Of a DNA stretch of 64,000 bases, positions 9,256 to 18,346 are shown in pieces; positions within the stretch are counted from its first letter, which is position 1; each line of letters opens with the position of its first letter. The notes under the pieces were generated by a model. It was not told the origin of the DNA. It saw only the letters and a program-made list of their open reading frames with translations, and searched no databases. The position numbers and the translations under genes were made by a program. The stretch lies in assembly GCF_037963765.1 (NCBI RefSeq), contig NZ_CP150166.1, positions 3,169,501-3,233,500 of the forward strand, read 5' to 3'. Origin of the DNA: Sporosarcina sp. FSL W8-0480. Its GTDB lineage: Bacteria > Bacillota > Bacilli > Bacillales_A > Planococcaceae.

Positions 9256-9731
9256 TACTTCACCCCACTGTATATTTTTAACTACATATTTAATAGTCTA
9301 ATATAATTCAGACATCAAGACAAGTTTGTTGATAATATTTGTCGAAATCTGCCAATTTTCTTGATGGTAGACCGTTTAATAATTTCATTCTGAAATAGAA
9401 GAATGTTACTGATTTTCATCGTAATACTACGACTTGCACAATTTTATCCGTACCGGTTCAATATATATGTATTCTTGTGATTTTAGAACAACTGCTTGTG
9501 TATTTTACTGCAGAAATCGAAAACCCACTCTATCAAAGAGCGACTACTTTTAGATAGAGTGGGTATTAATTTTAATGGGACCCGGATGATGTGTTTCCGC
9601 ACCTCATCCGGTACTTTTCTATTGGTCAAACCTTTAGAAAAGCTCTTAAATACAATTTATCATGCAATCTATTAAACGTCAATTAATTTTTTAATAATTC
9701 ACAGAAGTAAATTAGGTCCTTTTATTAAATA
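9256..9731. other. AT-rich intergenic region with two strong hairpins, no gene recognised
   Basis: No coding frame with a ribosome binding site was found here. It holds the promoter region of the 7252-9255 gene (TATATTAGACTA, minus strand, near 9295) and two tandem hairpins at 9523-9564 and 9581-9618 that could end transcription from either side. Confidence 0.5.
9523..9564. terminator. Perfect 12-bp hairpin, possible bidirectional terminator
   Basis: ACCCACTCTATC at 9523 pairs perfectly with GATAGAGTGGGT at 9553. It is followed by ATTAATTTTAA on the plus strand. A second hairpin, CCGGATGATGTG with its partner ending CATCCGG and then TACTTTTCT, lies at 9581-9618. Confidence 0.55.
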
Positions 9732-9765
9732 GAAGAAAAGATGAACCCGAAGGCTCTTCTTTTCC
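9732..9765 (-). terminator. Terminator of the 9772-13809 subtilase gene
   Basis: On the minus strand, GAAGAGCC-TTCG-GGTTCATC forms a stem with one mismatch, followed by TTTTCTTC, seven bases after the stop codon. Confidence 0.7.
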
Positions 9766-9771
9766 AAACTC

Positions 9772-12700
9772 TCAATCCAGCAATCGCAATACATCCAATG
9801 CACGGTAAAGCATAACCGCCGCTTCTGCGCGTGTGGCATTGTTTTTCGGATTGAAATTTCCGTTATTTCCTTTGATGATTCCGATTGCTGCTGCTTTGTA
9901 AACTGAATCGATAGCGAAGGATCCAATTAAACCATGGTCATTGAAATGTGCAGGCGATTTGATACCTTCAAGTTTCGCTTTATCTTGGTAGTTAATCGCC
10001 CGCATGACCATTGCAGCGATTTCTTCGCGCTTGATTGGCGTGTCAGGGTTGAACATGCCATCGGCCGAGCCGTTGACGATTCCAGCTCGAGCTGCTGCCT
10101 CTACTCCTGCGTATGCCCATTTCTTGCTTGCATTTACGTCTCTGAATTTCCCTTCATACTGTTCCAATGGAAGTTCGAGTGCGCGGGCAAGTAGTACTGC
10201 GAATTCCGCGCGAGTGATTTGTTGGTTCGTGCCAAATTCTGTTGCCGTTTTCCCTTGGATGATGCCTTTCGTAGCTAATACACTGATTTCTTTTACTGCA
10301 AATGTATTGGCAATATCTTTAAATACTGGTGGAGTTATGGGCTTCTCTTCCTTTGGTTTTTCCTCAGTAGGCTTCTCTTCATCCGGCTTGCCTGCTTCTG
10401 GAGTTCCGCCACCCGGTGCCGGCGGAATCATGATTGGCGGCGTAGAAGGACCCGGTACTACAACAACTGGTGCCTTATCCACTTCGACATAGATTGTTAC
10501 GGGCTCAGCATTCCCATAGCTGACTGTAATTGTGGTTTTACCAGCTTTGACCGCCTTGACTGTACCTTCAGAAACAGTAACGATACTTTCATCCGCTACT
10601 TTGTATTTCGCTTCCTTTGTTACATCCTTTACCGCTGATTTAGTGTCGGATGTTGTAGTTGTTTCTGTTACAGTAAGTTTTGCTTCATGTGTTTCTATTA
10701 AATTCAATTCTGTTGGATTTACTGATAGTGCAACTGCCTTTGCATCTCTTTCGAAGATGACTGTTTCAGACGAATTACCAGCTGCGTCTCTAATTAATAC
10801 CGTGACTTTTGCTGAATTGGTAATGTCATTGAAGGGTTCGGATTCAATATTAATGTTGAATGACCCATCCTGTTTCAGTGTAAATGGCAACTCCTGAATG
10901 TTTTCACCGTTGATAGATACAACATATAAGGCATTCAGCTTTTTATTCAAATCATAGTCAAGTCCGTATTCAGCCAGTGCTTCGTTGAATTCAATATACT
11001 TATCTGTGACTTTGCCGATTAGAGTGCCTTCATTAAATACACCTTCAACAACGGGTTTTGTGGACTTTACAAAAATTGGTCCAACATAGTCGTAAAGCAC
11101 TGTAGGAACGCCAGATTTCGGTTTGGCTGTGTAGTCAAATGTGTAAAGGCCATCCGGAATCATAGTTTCCTCTGTATCATTCCATGAAGTATAGGTTCCC
11201 GGAATCATCAATTCGTATGATCCTGCTCTGAGTGATGGGCTTGAGTACATAAGACCAAGAGTACCATCGCCGTATTTCCCGCCATCCGAGTTCAAGATAT
11301 CGTAGATTTCCAAGTAGTTCGTATCGACATCTCCGGTGATCGTAAAGTATAGCATTGCCTCATGTTTCACACCGACGCCGTTGAAGCTGAGATCTGTTTC
11401 CGAGATGCTCATATCTTTCAATTCAACTGGAATTTCCCCGCTGAAGTCTGCTGCAAATGGCAATGAAATATCGACATCTCTGCCTTTTATGTGGATATAA
11501 CCTAATAGTTCATCGCCGACTTTTGCCTTTGAATTTGCCGAGGCGGTCAATGTTACATTCAAAAGCTGTTGGTTGTTGAGCATGAAATTGGGTTTGTCAA
11601 TTGTTATTTTGGCGTCACCAAACGATTTGGTCACGTTAACTGAAACCTCGTAATCCCCGCCGATTCCCTTCATATCTTTTACAAGGATTTGCTTTGTAAC
11701 CTTCAAATCCTTTGCAAGTGATTGGGCCCCAAAAGTAACTGTTCCTTTTAGGTTTTCTACGACCATATTTGATTCATCAAGGATTGCTTCATCTATTGCA
11801 TAAGCAAGAATTTGTGGATGAGCAGCCGCGTAGGCATTAACTCGTCCTGCGCCTTGGGAGAATACATCATACTTTTTCGTGTCTAAGAGTTTTGCAGTGT
11901 TGGAAAGAGCGACTTTTACATCGAATGCATTCCAATCTGGATTCGCCTGTTTTATAAGTGCGGCGATCCCCGCAATATGTGGTGCAGCCATCGATGTTCC
12001 CGTTTTACGGGCATATGCCCTTTCGTACGTTTTCTCCGGGTAATCGGCTTTGTACATAGGAATTGTAGACATGATGTTAGTTCCAGGTGCACTCACGTCA
12101 GGTTTGATGTCGAAGTTCGGTGTCGAGGGACCACGTGAACTTGAGCTGTTCACTTCATCGCCAGCGATTAAGGTTTTATTGAATGAGCCGAAAGTGATTG
12201 TACCTTCCGCTTCTGTTAATGCTGCACGGATTGCTTCGCCGTCCGTTTGGGACATATCGAATGCCGGGATGAAATCGAAATCATCACCAAGGATTGTTTT
12301 AGATGGACCTGGCGCGTATGTGCCACCCGCATTGTTATGGATGATAACGGCAACTGCACCGCTGTTTTTCGCAGCTTCAATTTTGTCAACGAATGGAGTT
12401 TGACCGCGTGAAACTAGAGCAACTTTTCCTTTTACCTCAAGGTTTGCATAGTCTGTTGGTTGTCCGATCCCAGGGACTGCGACAATCTCGAATTCGCCAT
12501 TAAGTTGAGTGGCGAGATCTTGGCCATATGGCGTACCTATTAGGTTTAACGTTTTCGTCAGATTATAGTTTCCCGCGTTGATGTTAACATCAACGTTGTA
12601 ATGCGCTTCAGGATTTGTCGTATTTCCTACCGCGATACCAAGACGTGATGTGGATGGCGTTCCCATCGTTCCTCGTTTCGGACCGGTGTTTCCTGTGGCG

Positions 12701-13809
12701 ATCACTGAGATTGTACCCGCCATCATTGCATTGTTTATGGCGAATGATCCAGCATCTATTTCAGTGTTCGCTTCACCACCAAGGGATAGGTTAATGATGT
12801 CCATTTTTTCTACAACCGCTGTGTCGATCGCTTTAATGATACCTGACATTGATCCGCTGCCGTATGCTCCAAGAACGCGGTATGCGTAGAGGTCGACTTT
12901 CGGCGCAACCCCTTTAAGGCCATATTCGTTGTTACCAATCGCTGCGATGATCCCCGCGACATGTGTCCCGTGGGAAGTATAGAATGAGCTTCTGTCACTG
13001 TTGAAGATTGGACGGTTCGCCGGGCGGTCAAGTGGTGATGTTTCGGAAGCATCGTCGTCAGCACGCGGGCGCGCATAATCGTTACCAGTATGCGGGACGA
13101 AGTTTTTGCCTCCTTTATAGATGCCTTCGAAGTCAGGATGGTCGGCGTCAATTCCTGTATCAAGGACTGCAACCTTGATGCCTTCTCCTTCAAAACCTTC
13201 TGCCCACAGCTTTTTGATTCCAAGCAAATCGATACTTTTGTCCATGTATGCGTCGACTTGTCCATCTGTTGGAGTCTCAGCTTTTTCCTCAAATGCATAA
13301 ACAGTAGTGTCCGGTTCAATTAAAGTTACACCTTCGACTTGAAGTAGTTTTTGAAGATCGTCAGCTTTCACTTTAGCCGCAAAACCGTTTAGGACAGTGT
13401 TGAATGAATAGCCTTCTTTAAAGGAAACTTTGCGGGCTTGCATTTCCTTTTGGACATGGTTTTGTTGTACAATCACTTTTTGTTGCACTTTTGTTTCTTG
13501 GGCGGCAGTGAAGCTTTTCCCTGCCAATTCATTTATACCTTTTTGTAATCCTGCAGGCGTTTCTGATAGATGAACGATAACACCTATTTGTTCATCTCCC
13601 GAGAGTTCCATTAAATCCTTATGTAAAACTGGTCCGCTATTATTCAAGTTTAACTGTTCAGCAATAGCGGCTTTCATTTCTGCTATGCTTTCGTTTTCTG
13701 TTTTAGTTTTAAGCGGTGTTTCGTATTCTGCACTGGCACTTGTTGGAAATTGCGCCAACATGGATAGAATCAAAATGATTGATAGTAAACTTTTAAAAAT
13801 TTTTCCCAA
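9772..13809 (-). CDS. Giant SLH-anchored subtilisin-like serine protease (Vpr type)
   Basis: The product has 1345 residues. A signal peptide (1-27) is followed by an I9-like propeptide (about 60-170). The S8 catalytic core shows Asp in VAVLDTGIDADHPDF (about 220), His in HGTHVAGIIAA (about 285) and Ser in GTSMAAPHIAG (about 620). A protease-associated (PA) domain is inserted before the Ser (about 440-530), as in Vpr and lactocepin-like enzymes. Ig-like regions follow, including a BIG_2-like repeat near 1090-1160, then a Pro/Glu/Lys linker and three C-terminal SLH repeats (about 1180-1345; GIIQGKTATEFGTNQQITRA). The start is a TTG at 13809 behind GGGGTGACGGGG. It is a close paralogue of the next gene upstream. 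Likely roles are processing or turnover of surface proteins. Confidence 0.9.
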   Translation of the reverse strand: MGKIFKSLLSIILILSMLAQFPTSASAEYETPLKTKTENESIAEMKAAIAEQLNLNNSGPVLHKDLMELSGDEQIGVIVHLSETPAGLQKGINELAGKSFTAAQETKVQQKVIVQQNHVQKEMQARKVSFKEGYSFNTVLNGFAAKVKADDLQKLLQVEGVTLIEPDTTVYAFEEKAETPTDGQVDAYMDKSIDLLGIKKLWAEGFEGEGIKVAVLDTGIDADHPDFEGIYKGGKNFVPHTGNDYARPRADDDASETSPLDRPANRPIFNSDRSSFYTSHGTHVAGIIAAIGNNEYGLKGVAPKVDLYAYRVLGAYGSGSMSGIIKAIDTAVVEKMDIINLSLGGEANTEIDAGSFAINNAMMAGTISVIATGNTGPKRGTMGTPSTSRLGIAVGNTTNPEAHYNVDVNINAGNYNLTKTLNLIGTPYGQDLATQLNGEFEIVAVPGIGQPTDYANLEVKGKVALVSRGQTPFVDKIEAAKNSGAVAVIIHNNAGGTYAPGPSKTILGDDFDFIPAFDMSQTDGEAIRAALTEAEGTITFGSFNKTLIAGDEVNSSSSRGPSTPNFDIKPDVSAPGTNIMSTIPMYKADYPEKTYERAYARKTGTSMAAPHIAGIAALIKQANPDWNAFDVKVALSNTAKLLDTKKYDVFSQGAGRVNAYAAAHPQILAYAIDEAILDESNMVVENLKGTVTFGAQSLAKDLKVTKQILVKDMKGIGGDYEVSVNVTKSFGDAKITIDKPNFMLNNQQLLNVTLTASANSKAKVGDELLGYIHIKGRDVDISLPFAADFSGEIPVELKDMSISETDLSFNGVGVKHEAMLYFTITGDVDTNYLEIYDILNSDGGKYGDGTLGLMYSSPSLRAGSYELMIPGTYTSWNDTEETMIPDGLYTFDYTAKPKSGVPTVLYDYVGPIFVKSTKPVVEGVFNEGTLIGKVTDKYIEFNEALAEYGLDYDLNKKLNALYVVSINGENIQELPFTLKQDGSFNINIESEPFNDITNSAKVTVLIRDAAGNSSETVIFERDAKAVALSVNPTELNLIETHEAKLTVTETTTTSDTKSAVKDVTKEAKYKVADESIVTVSEGTVKAVKAGKTTITVSYGNAEPVTIYVEVDKAPVVVVPGPSTPPIMIPPAPGGGTPEAGKPDEEKPTEEKPKEEKPITPPVFKDIANTFAVKEISVLATKGIIQGKTATEFGTNQQITRAEFAVLLARALELPLEQYEGKFRDVNASKKWAYAGVEAAARAGIVNGSADGMFNPDTPIKREEIAAMVMRAINYQDKAKLEGIKSPAHFNDHGLIGSFAIDSVYKAAAIGIIKGNNGNFNPKNNATRAEAAVMLYRALDVLRLLD

Positions 13810-13964
13810 TCCCCGTCACCCCTTACTTTTCAATGATGTTATTTGTCGCATTATTGGGGGTATACAACTATTATAATGTATCATTTATTAAGAGTTTTTG
13901 GTATAGACAGATTTGTACCAGTTCCCTGTTAGTATAGCAAAATGTCCAAGCGTAGTTATTCCAA

Positions 13965-13994
13965 AGAAAAAAGGGGCCAGGAGGCCCCTTTTTA
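13965..13994 (-). terminator. Terminator of the second giant subtilase gene
   Basis: AAAAAAGGGGCC and GGCCCCTTTTTA form a tight symmetrical hairpin (loop AGGA) eight bases after the stop at 14003. Confidence 0.85.
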
Positions 13995-14002
13995 CGTTGC
14001 TA

Positions 14003-17000
14003 TTAATCTAACAATCCCAATAATTCCAATGCACGGTAAAGCATAACTGCTGCTTCAGCACGTGTTGCATTGTTCTTTGGAACGAAATTGCCGTTGTTAC
14101 CTTGGATAACACCAAGAGCTGCTGCTTTGTAAACTGAGTCTATTGCGAAAGTTCCAATTGATCCATGGTCGCCAAAGTTAGCCGGTGCTTCAAGGCCTGT
14201 AAGTTTCTCTTTGTTTTGGTATTCAATTGCACGGATTATCATAGCAGCAATTTCTTCACGCTTAACCGGTGCGTCAGGGTTGAAGTTACCATTTGCTCCG
14301 TTGATGATTCCAGCGCGAGCTGCTGCTTCTACCCCTGCAAATGCCCATTTCTTACTTGTGTTAACGTCCTCGAATCTACCCTCGAACTCTTCCAAAGGTA
14401 GGTCAAGAGCACGAGCAAGCAGTACTGCGAATTCTGCACGCGTGATTTGTGCATTCGGCGCAAACTCAGTTTCAGATTTTCCTTGAAAGATGCCTTTTGC
14501 TACAAGTGCATTGATTTCATTTGCAGCAAATGTGTTGGCAATATCCGAGAAGTCTGGAACTGTTGGTGTTTCACCTTCTGGTTCTTCTCCTTCAGGATTT
14601 TCACCTTCTGGGGTTTCACTTCCAGGGTTCTCTCCTTCTGGTTCTGTCGGTTCTGTTGGATTTGGATACTCAACGAACGGTCTTGATGCTATAACTGTTA
14701 CTTCGAAAATGAAATCACCATATGTGACCGTGATTGTAGCTTCACCTAAACCTACTGCTTTCACATTTCCATCTTCCACTGTTGCTACGTCAGCATTCGA
14801 TGATGTAAAACTTGCATCACCAGTTACATCCTCTTCAACTTCTGTACCGTCAGCTTTGATAAGTTTTTCAACTAATTTGAGTTGCGCTGTATTACCAACT
14901 ACAATTTGTAGTTCATCGTGGTTTATAGAAACTACATGATCACCTGCTTTGTAAATCAATTCCTCAGCTTTATTACCTGCAGCGTCTTCATATTTCACTT
15001 TAACAGAGTGTTCTTCATTATTAAGCTCTGGAAGCTTGAATGTGAATTTCCCGTCTTGTTCCAATGTTACCGGGCCAGATGAGACAACTTCTTCACCATG
15101 TAATACTTCATAGGATGCTTTCAGTTTCGTGTTAATGTCGTATCCCATATTGTACCATTCGAGTTCCTCTTGGTAAGCGATATAGACGTCATCGATTTGG
15201 CCGGATGCTGTTTTGCCTTCGACTGCCCCAACGATAGTGCCTGCTGTTGATTTGACAACAATTGGTCCTACATAGTCACCGATTACTCCGGAACTTGACA
15301 ATGCAGTGAAATCGATCGTATAGAGACCATCCGGAATTTTAGTTAAGCCGTTTCCTTCCCAAGGCGTGTAGTTTCCACCAATTCTTAATGTATACGAACC
15401 TGCACCTAAGGCTGTGCCCGCATGAAGGTAACCGATGTAGCCGTCTCCATACGCTCCGCCATCAGGATTCATGAAATCCCAAAGTTCAATATAGTTAATA
15501 GAAACATCGCCTGTAAGTGTGAAGGAAAGCGTGGCTTCGTCTTTCACACCGTCGCCATTGAAACTCAAGTCTGTTTCAGTGATTCGCATATCTTTAACTT
15601 CAGTTTTAGCGACTCCCCCGAAGTCTGCTGCGAATGGTAATGATGCAACTGTGCTTCCGCCTTCGATATTGATGTATCCGAGGAATTCATCGCCTGATTT
15701 CGTATTTGCTGCAGATGCTGTCAACGTGACGTTGAGTAATTGCTCGCCGGATAACGTGAATGTCGGCTTGTCGATTGTTATTTTTGCATCTTCGAAGCCT
15801 TTTGTCACTTGTACAGTTACGTTATATGTGCCACCGTTTCCGTTCTCATTTTTCACGAGTATCTGCTTTGTGACGGAGATGTCTTGTTTCAAATCTAAAT
15901 GGCCGAAAGTCACTGTTCCTTTTTTGTTTTCTACTGTTTGTCCATCATTGTTTGCAGTGTCAATTGCGTATGCAAGGATCTCAGGGTGCGCTGCTTGGTA
16001 TGCTTGTACGCGGCCTGCACCTTGCGCGAATACGTCATACTTGCTTGTATCAAGAACCTTCGCTGTGTTAGAGAGTGCGACTTTCACGTCAAACGCATCC
16101 CAGCTCGGATTTGCTTGTTTCATTAACGCTACAATTCCAGCAATATGTGGTGTAGCCATGGAAGTACCTGTTTTACGAGTGTAAGCTTGTTCGTAAGTTA
16201 CTTCCGGAAAATCTGCTTTGTACATCGGGATTGTGGACATGATGTTCGTTCCCGGTGCTATGACGTCAGGTTTGATGTCGAAGTTCGGTGTTGACGGTCC
16301 GCGTGAGCTGGAGTTGTTCACTTCGTCTCCTTCTGTCATTGTTTTATCGAAATTGCTGAACGAGATTGTTCCTTCTGCTTCTGCAAGTGCTAAACGGATT
16401 GCATCCCCATCCGTTTGGGACATGTCGAATGTCGGAATGAACTCGAAGTCGTCGCCAAGGAATGTGCCCGATATTCCAGGTGCGCCTGTTCCGGCTGCGA
16501 AGTTGTGGACGATAATGGCTACTGCGCCGTTATCTTTCGCCGCTGCAATTTTGTCTACAAACGGGATTTCGCCGCGTGAGACAAGGACAACTTTACCGTT
16601 TACGTCAAGTCCTTCATAGTCTGAAGCTTGACCAATTCCAGGGACTGCGACGAGGTCGAATTCGCCGTTTAGTTGATCGGAAAGGTTAGCTCCGTACGTA
16701 GTCCCCATTAGGTTTAATCTTTTCGATAGGTTGTAGTCACCAGCCTCGATATTTATGTCACCAAAGTAGTGTGCTTCGGGGCTTGTCGTGTTCCCAACTG
16801 CGATACCAAGACGGGCTGTTGATGGTGTACCCATCGTTCCGCGACCTGGTCCGGAGTTACCTGTTGCAACGACAGCGATTGTGCCTGCAAGCATCGCATT
16901 GTTGATCGCGAATGAACCAGCGTCTGTTTCAGTGTTGGATCCGCCACCAAGTGATAAGTTGATAACGTCCATTTCTTGCTCTACTGCATAGTCGATTGCT

Positions 17001-18022
17001 GCAACGATTCCTGAATTGGATCCGCTACCATATGCACCTAAGACTCGGTAAGCGTATAGATCGACTTTCGGAGCAATCCCTTTTATGCCGTATTTGTTAT
17101 TCCCGATTGCTGCTATTGTCCCCGCTACGTGTGTACCGTGGGATGTGTAGAATGAACTGCCTCTATCATTGAACTCCGGCGTGCCTTCTGGACGCTCTAC
17201 TGGCGAAGTTTCGGATGCATCATCATCATCACGTTCGCGTGTGTAAGTACTGCTATTCGGAATAAAGTTTTTGCCGCCTTTGTAGATGCCTTGGAAGTCA
17301 GGGTGGTCGGCGTCAATTCCTGTATCAAGTACTGCGACTTTGATGCCTTGTCCTTCATAGCCTTTAGCCCATAGTGCTTCAATTCCAAGGAAACCGATGC
17401 TTGTATCCATGAATGCTTCAACTTGTCCATCCAAAGGTTTTACGCCTTCCATAGTTTCAGTTGCATCATTAGTTTCATCCTCAAAAGCATACACTGTAAC
17501 GTCTGGTTCAACTAATGTAACACCTTCAATATTTAGTAACTTTTGAAGATCGTCAACTTTCACCTTTGCTGCGAAACCGTTTAATACAGTGTTGAATGAA
17601 AATCCTTCTTCATAAGCAACTTGAAGGGCTTTCAATTCTTTTTTTACATTTGCCTGTTGGGCACTAACTTTTTGCAAAGCTTTCTTTTTTTCAGCTGCAG
17701 TAAAGTTTTTGCCTGCTAATTCAGTAATACCTTTTTGAAGAGCAACAGGTGTCTCAGATAAATGTACGATTACATCGACAATTTCATCTCCTGATAGTCC
17801 CTGTAAATCCTTATGCAATATTGGTCCGCCATTTGCCAAATTCATTTGTTCAGCAATTGCAGCCTTAATTTGCATAGTGCTTTCGCTTTGTGTGTTCGGT
17901 TTGAACGGTTTAGTTTGTTCCGAATTTGCACTTGCCGTGTAAGGCATTGCCAATGAAAGAACAAGAACGAAAGCTAAAAAACTACTTAGTACTTTCATAA
18001 ACCCCTTCTTTTCCAAGCCCAT
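14003..18022 (-). CDS. Giant SLH-anchored subtilisin-like serine protease, paralogue of the 9772-13809 gene
   Basis: The product has 1339 residues with the same domain order as its neighbour: signal peptide, I9-like propeptide, S8 core (AVLDTGIDADHPDF, HGTHVAGTIAAIG, GTSMATPHIAG), PA insertion, Ig-like domains, a BIG_2-like repeat, an acidic linker of repeating EGENPGSETPEGENP type, and three C-terminal SLH repeats (GIFQGKSETEFAPNAQITRA). All three catalytic residues are present. The two genes are plainly a tandem duplication; they diverge most in the linker and Ig-like parts. ATG 18022 sits only two bases after GGGG; ATG 17998, behind AGAAGGGG, would still leave a full signal peptide and is an alternative start. 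Confidence 0.9.
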   Translation of the reverse strand: MGLEKKGFMKVLSSFLAFVLVLSLAMPYTASANSEQTKPFKPNTQSESTMQIKAAIAEQMNLANGGPILHKDLQGLSGDEIVDVIVHLSETPVALQKGITELAGKNFTAAEKKKALQKVSAQQANVKKELKALQVAYEEGFSFNTVLNGFAAKVKVDDLQKLLNIEGVTLVEPDVTVYAFEDETNDATETMEGVKPLDGQVEAFMDTSIGFLGIEALWAKGYEGQGIKVAVLDTGIDADHPDFQGIYKGGKNFIPNSSTYTRERDDDDASETSPVERPEGTPEFNDRGSSFYTSHGTHVAGTIAAIGNNKYGIKGIAPKVDLYAYRVLGAYGSGSNSGIVAAIDYAVEQEMDVINLSLGGGSNTETDAGSFAINNAMLAGTIAVVATGNSGPGRGTMGTPSTARLGIAVGNTTSPEAHYFGDINIEAGDYNLSKRLNLMGTTYGANLSDQLNGEFDLVAVPGIGQASDYEGLDVNGKVVLVSRGEIPFVDKIAAAKDNGAVAIIVHNFAAGTGAPGISGTFLGDDFEFIPTFDMSQTDGDAIRLALAEAEGTISFSNFDKTMTEGDEVNNSSSRGPSTPNFDIKPDVIAPGTNIMSTIPMYKADFPEVTYEQAYTRKTGTSMATPHIAGIVALMKQANPSWDAFDVKVALSNTAKVLDTSKYDVFAQGAGRVQAYQAAHPEILAYAIDTANNDGQTVENKKGTVTFGHLDLKQDISVTKQILVKNENGNGGTYNVTVQVTKGFEDAKITIDKPTFTLSGEQLLNVTLTASAANTKSGDEFLGYINIEGGSTVASLPFAADFGGVAKTEVKDMRITETDLSFNGDGVKDEATLSFTLTGDVSINYIELWDFMNPDGGAYGDGYIGYLHAGTALGAGSYTLRIGGNYTPWEGNGLTKIPDGLYTIDFTALSSSGVIGDYVGPIVVKSTAGTIVGAVEGKTASGQIDDVYIAYQEELEWYNMGYDINTKLKASYEVLHGEEVVSSGPVTLEQDGKFTFKLPELNNEEHSVKVKYEDAAGNKAEELIYKAGDHVVSINHDELQIVVGNTAQLKLVEKLIKADGTEVEEDVTGDASFTSSNADVATVEDGNVKAVGLGEATITVTYGDFIFEVTVIASRPFVEYPNPTEPTEPEGENPGSETPEGENPEGEEPEGETPTVPDFSDIANTFAANEINALVAKGIFQGKSETEFAPNAQITRAEFAVLLARALDLPLEEFEGRFEDVNTSKKWAFAGVEAAARAGIINGANGNFNPDAPVKREEIAAMIIRAIEYQNKEKLTGLEAPANFGDHGSIGTFAIDSVYKAAALGVIQGNNGNFVPKNNATRAEAAVMLYRALELLGLLD

Positions 18023-18254
18023 ATCCCCTTTTCACTTTTTTCACACTATATAGAATAGTAGTGTGTAACTATAAATATATCATGTAATTGAATATATTGG
18101 GAGTTAAAAGTATCAGAATGGGCAAAATAGTCTACTTTAACGGAAATATCTTAATACAAAATTTCAGTTTTTCACAGCAATTTAGATACTAATACCTATA
18201 TTTTAGAGAGTAATCTTATAACAGGGAATTCTGAAGTTTATTAATATATATAAA
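18023..18254. other. AT-rich intergenic region, no gene seen
   Basis: This stretch separates the main S-layer gene's terminator from the subtilase start. It is AT-rich with no ribosome-bound frame, and presumably holds the subtilase promoter (TATATA near 18047), but no convincing -35/-10 pair was found. Confidence 0.4.
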
Positions 18255-18300
18255 CAGAAAAATGCCCTCTGATTGATTTCTCAACCAAAGGGCCTTTTCA
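18255..18300 (-). terminator. Terminator of the S-layer protein gene
   Basis: On the minus strand, GGCCCTTTGGTTGAGAAATC pairs with GATT...AGAGGGC and is followed by ATTTTTCTG, about 45 bases after the stop. Confidence 0.75.
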
Positions 18301-18346
18301 TTTCTATTATTCATATAGGCTTATACGAACTAATAGTATTTACTTC

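Noticed and set aside
12810..13319. 169-residue minus-strand frame inside the subtilase gene
   Set aside because: It is a frame-shifted shadow of the catalytic domain coding region; the real frame has all S8 motifs.
15519..16184. 221-residue plus-strand frame
   Set aside because: Antisense to the subtilase gene; no binding site and codon use typical of a shadow frame.
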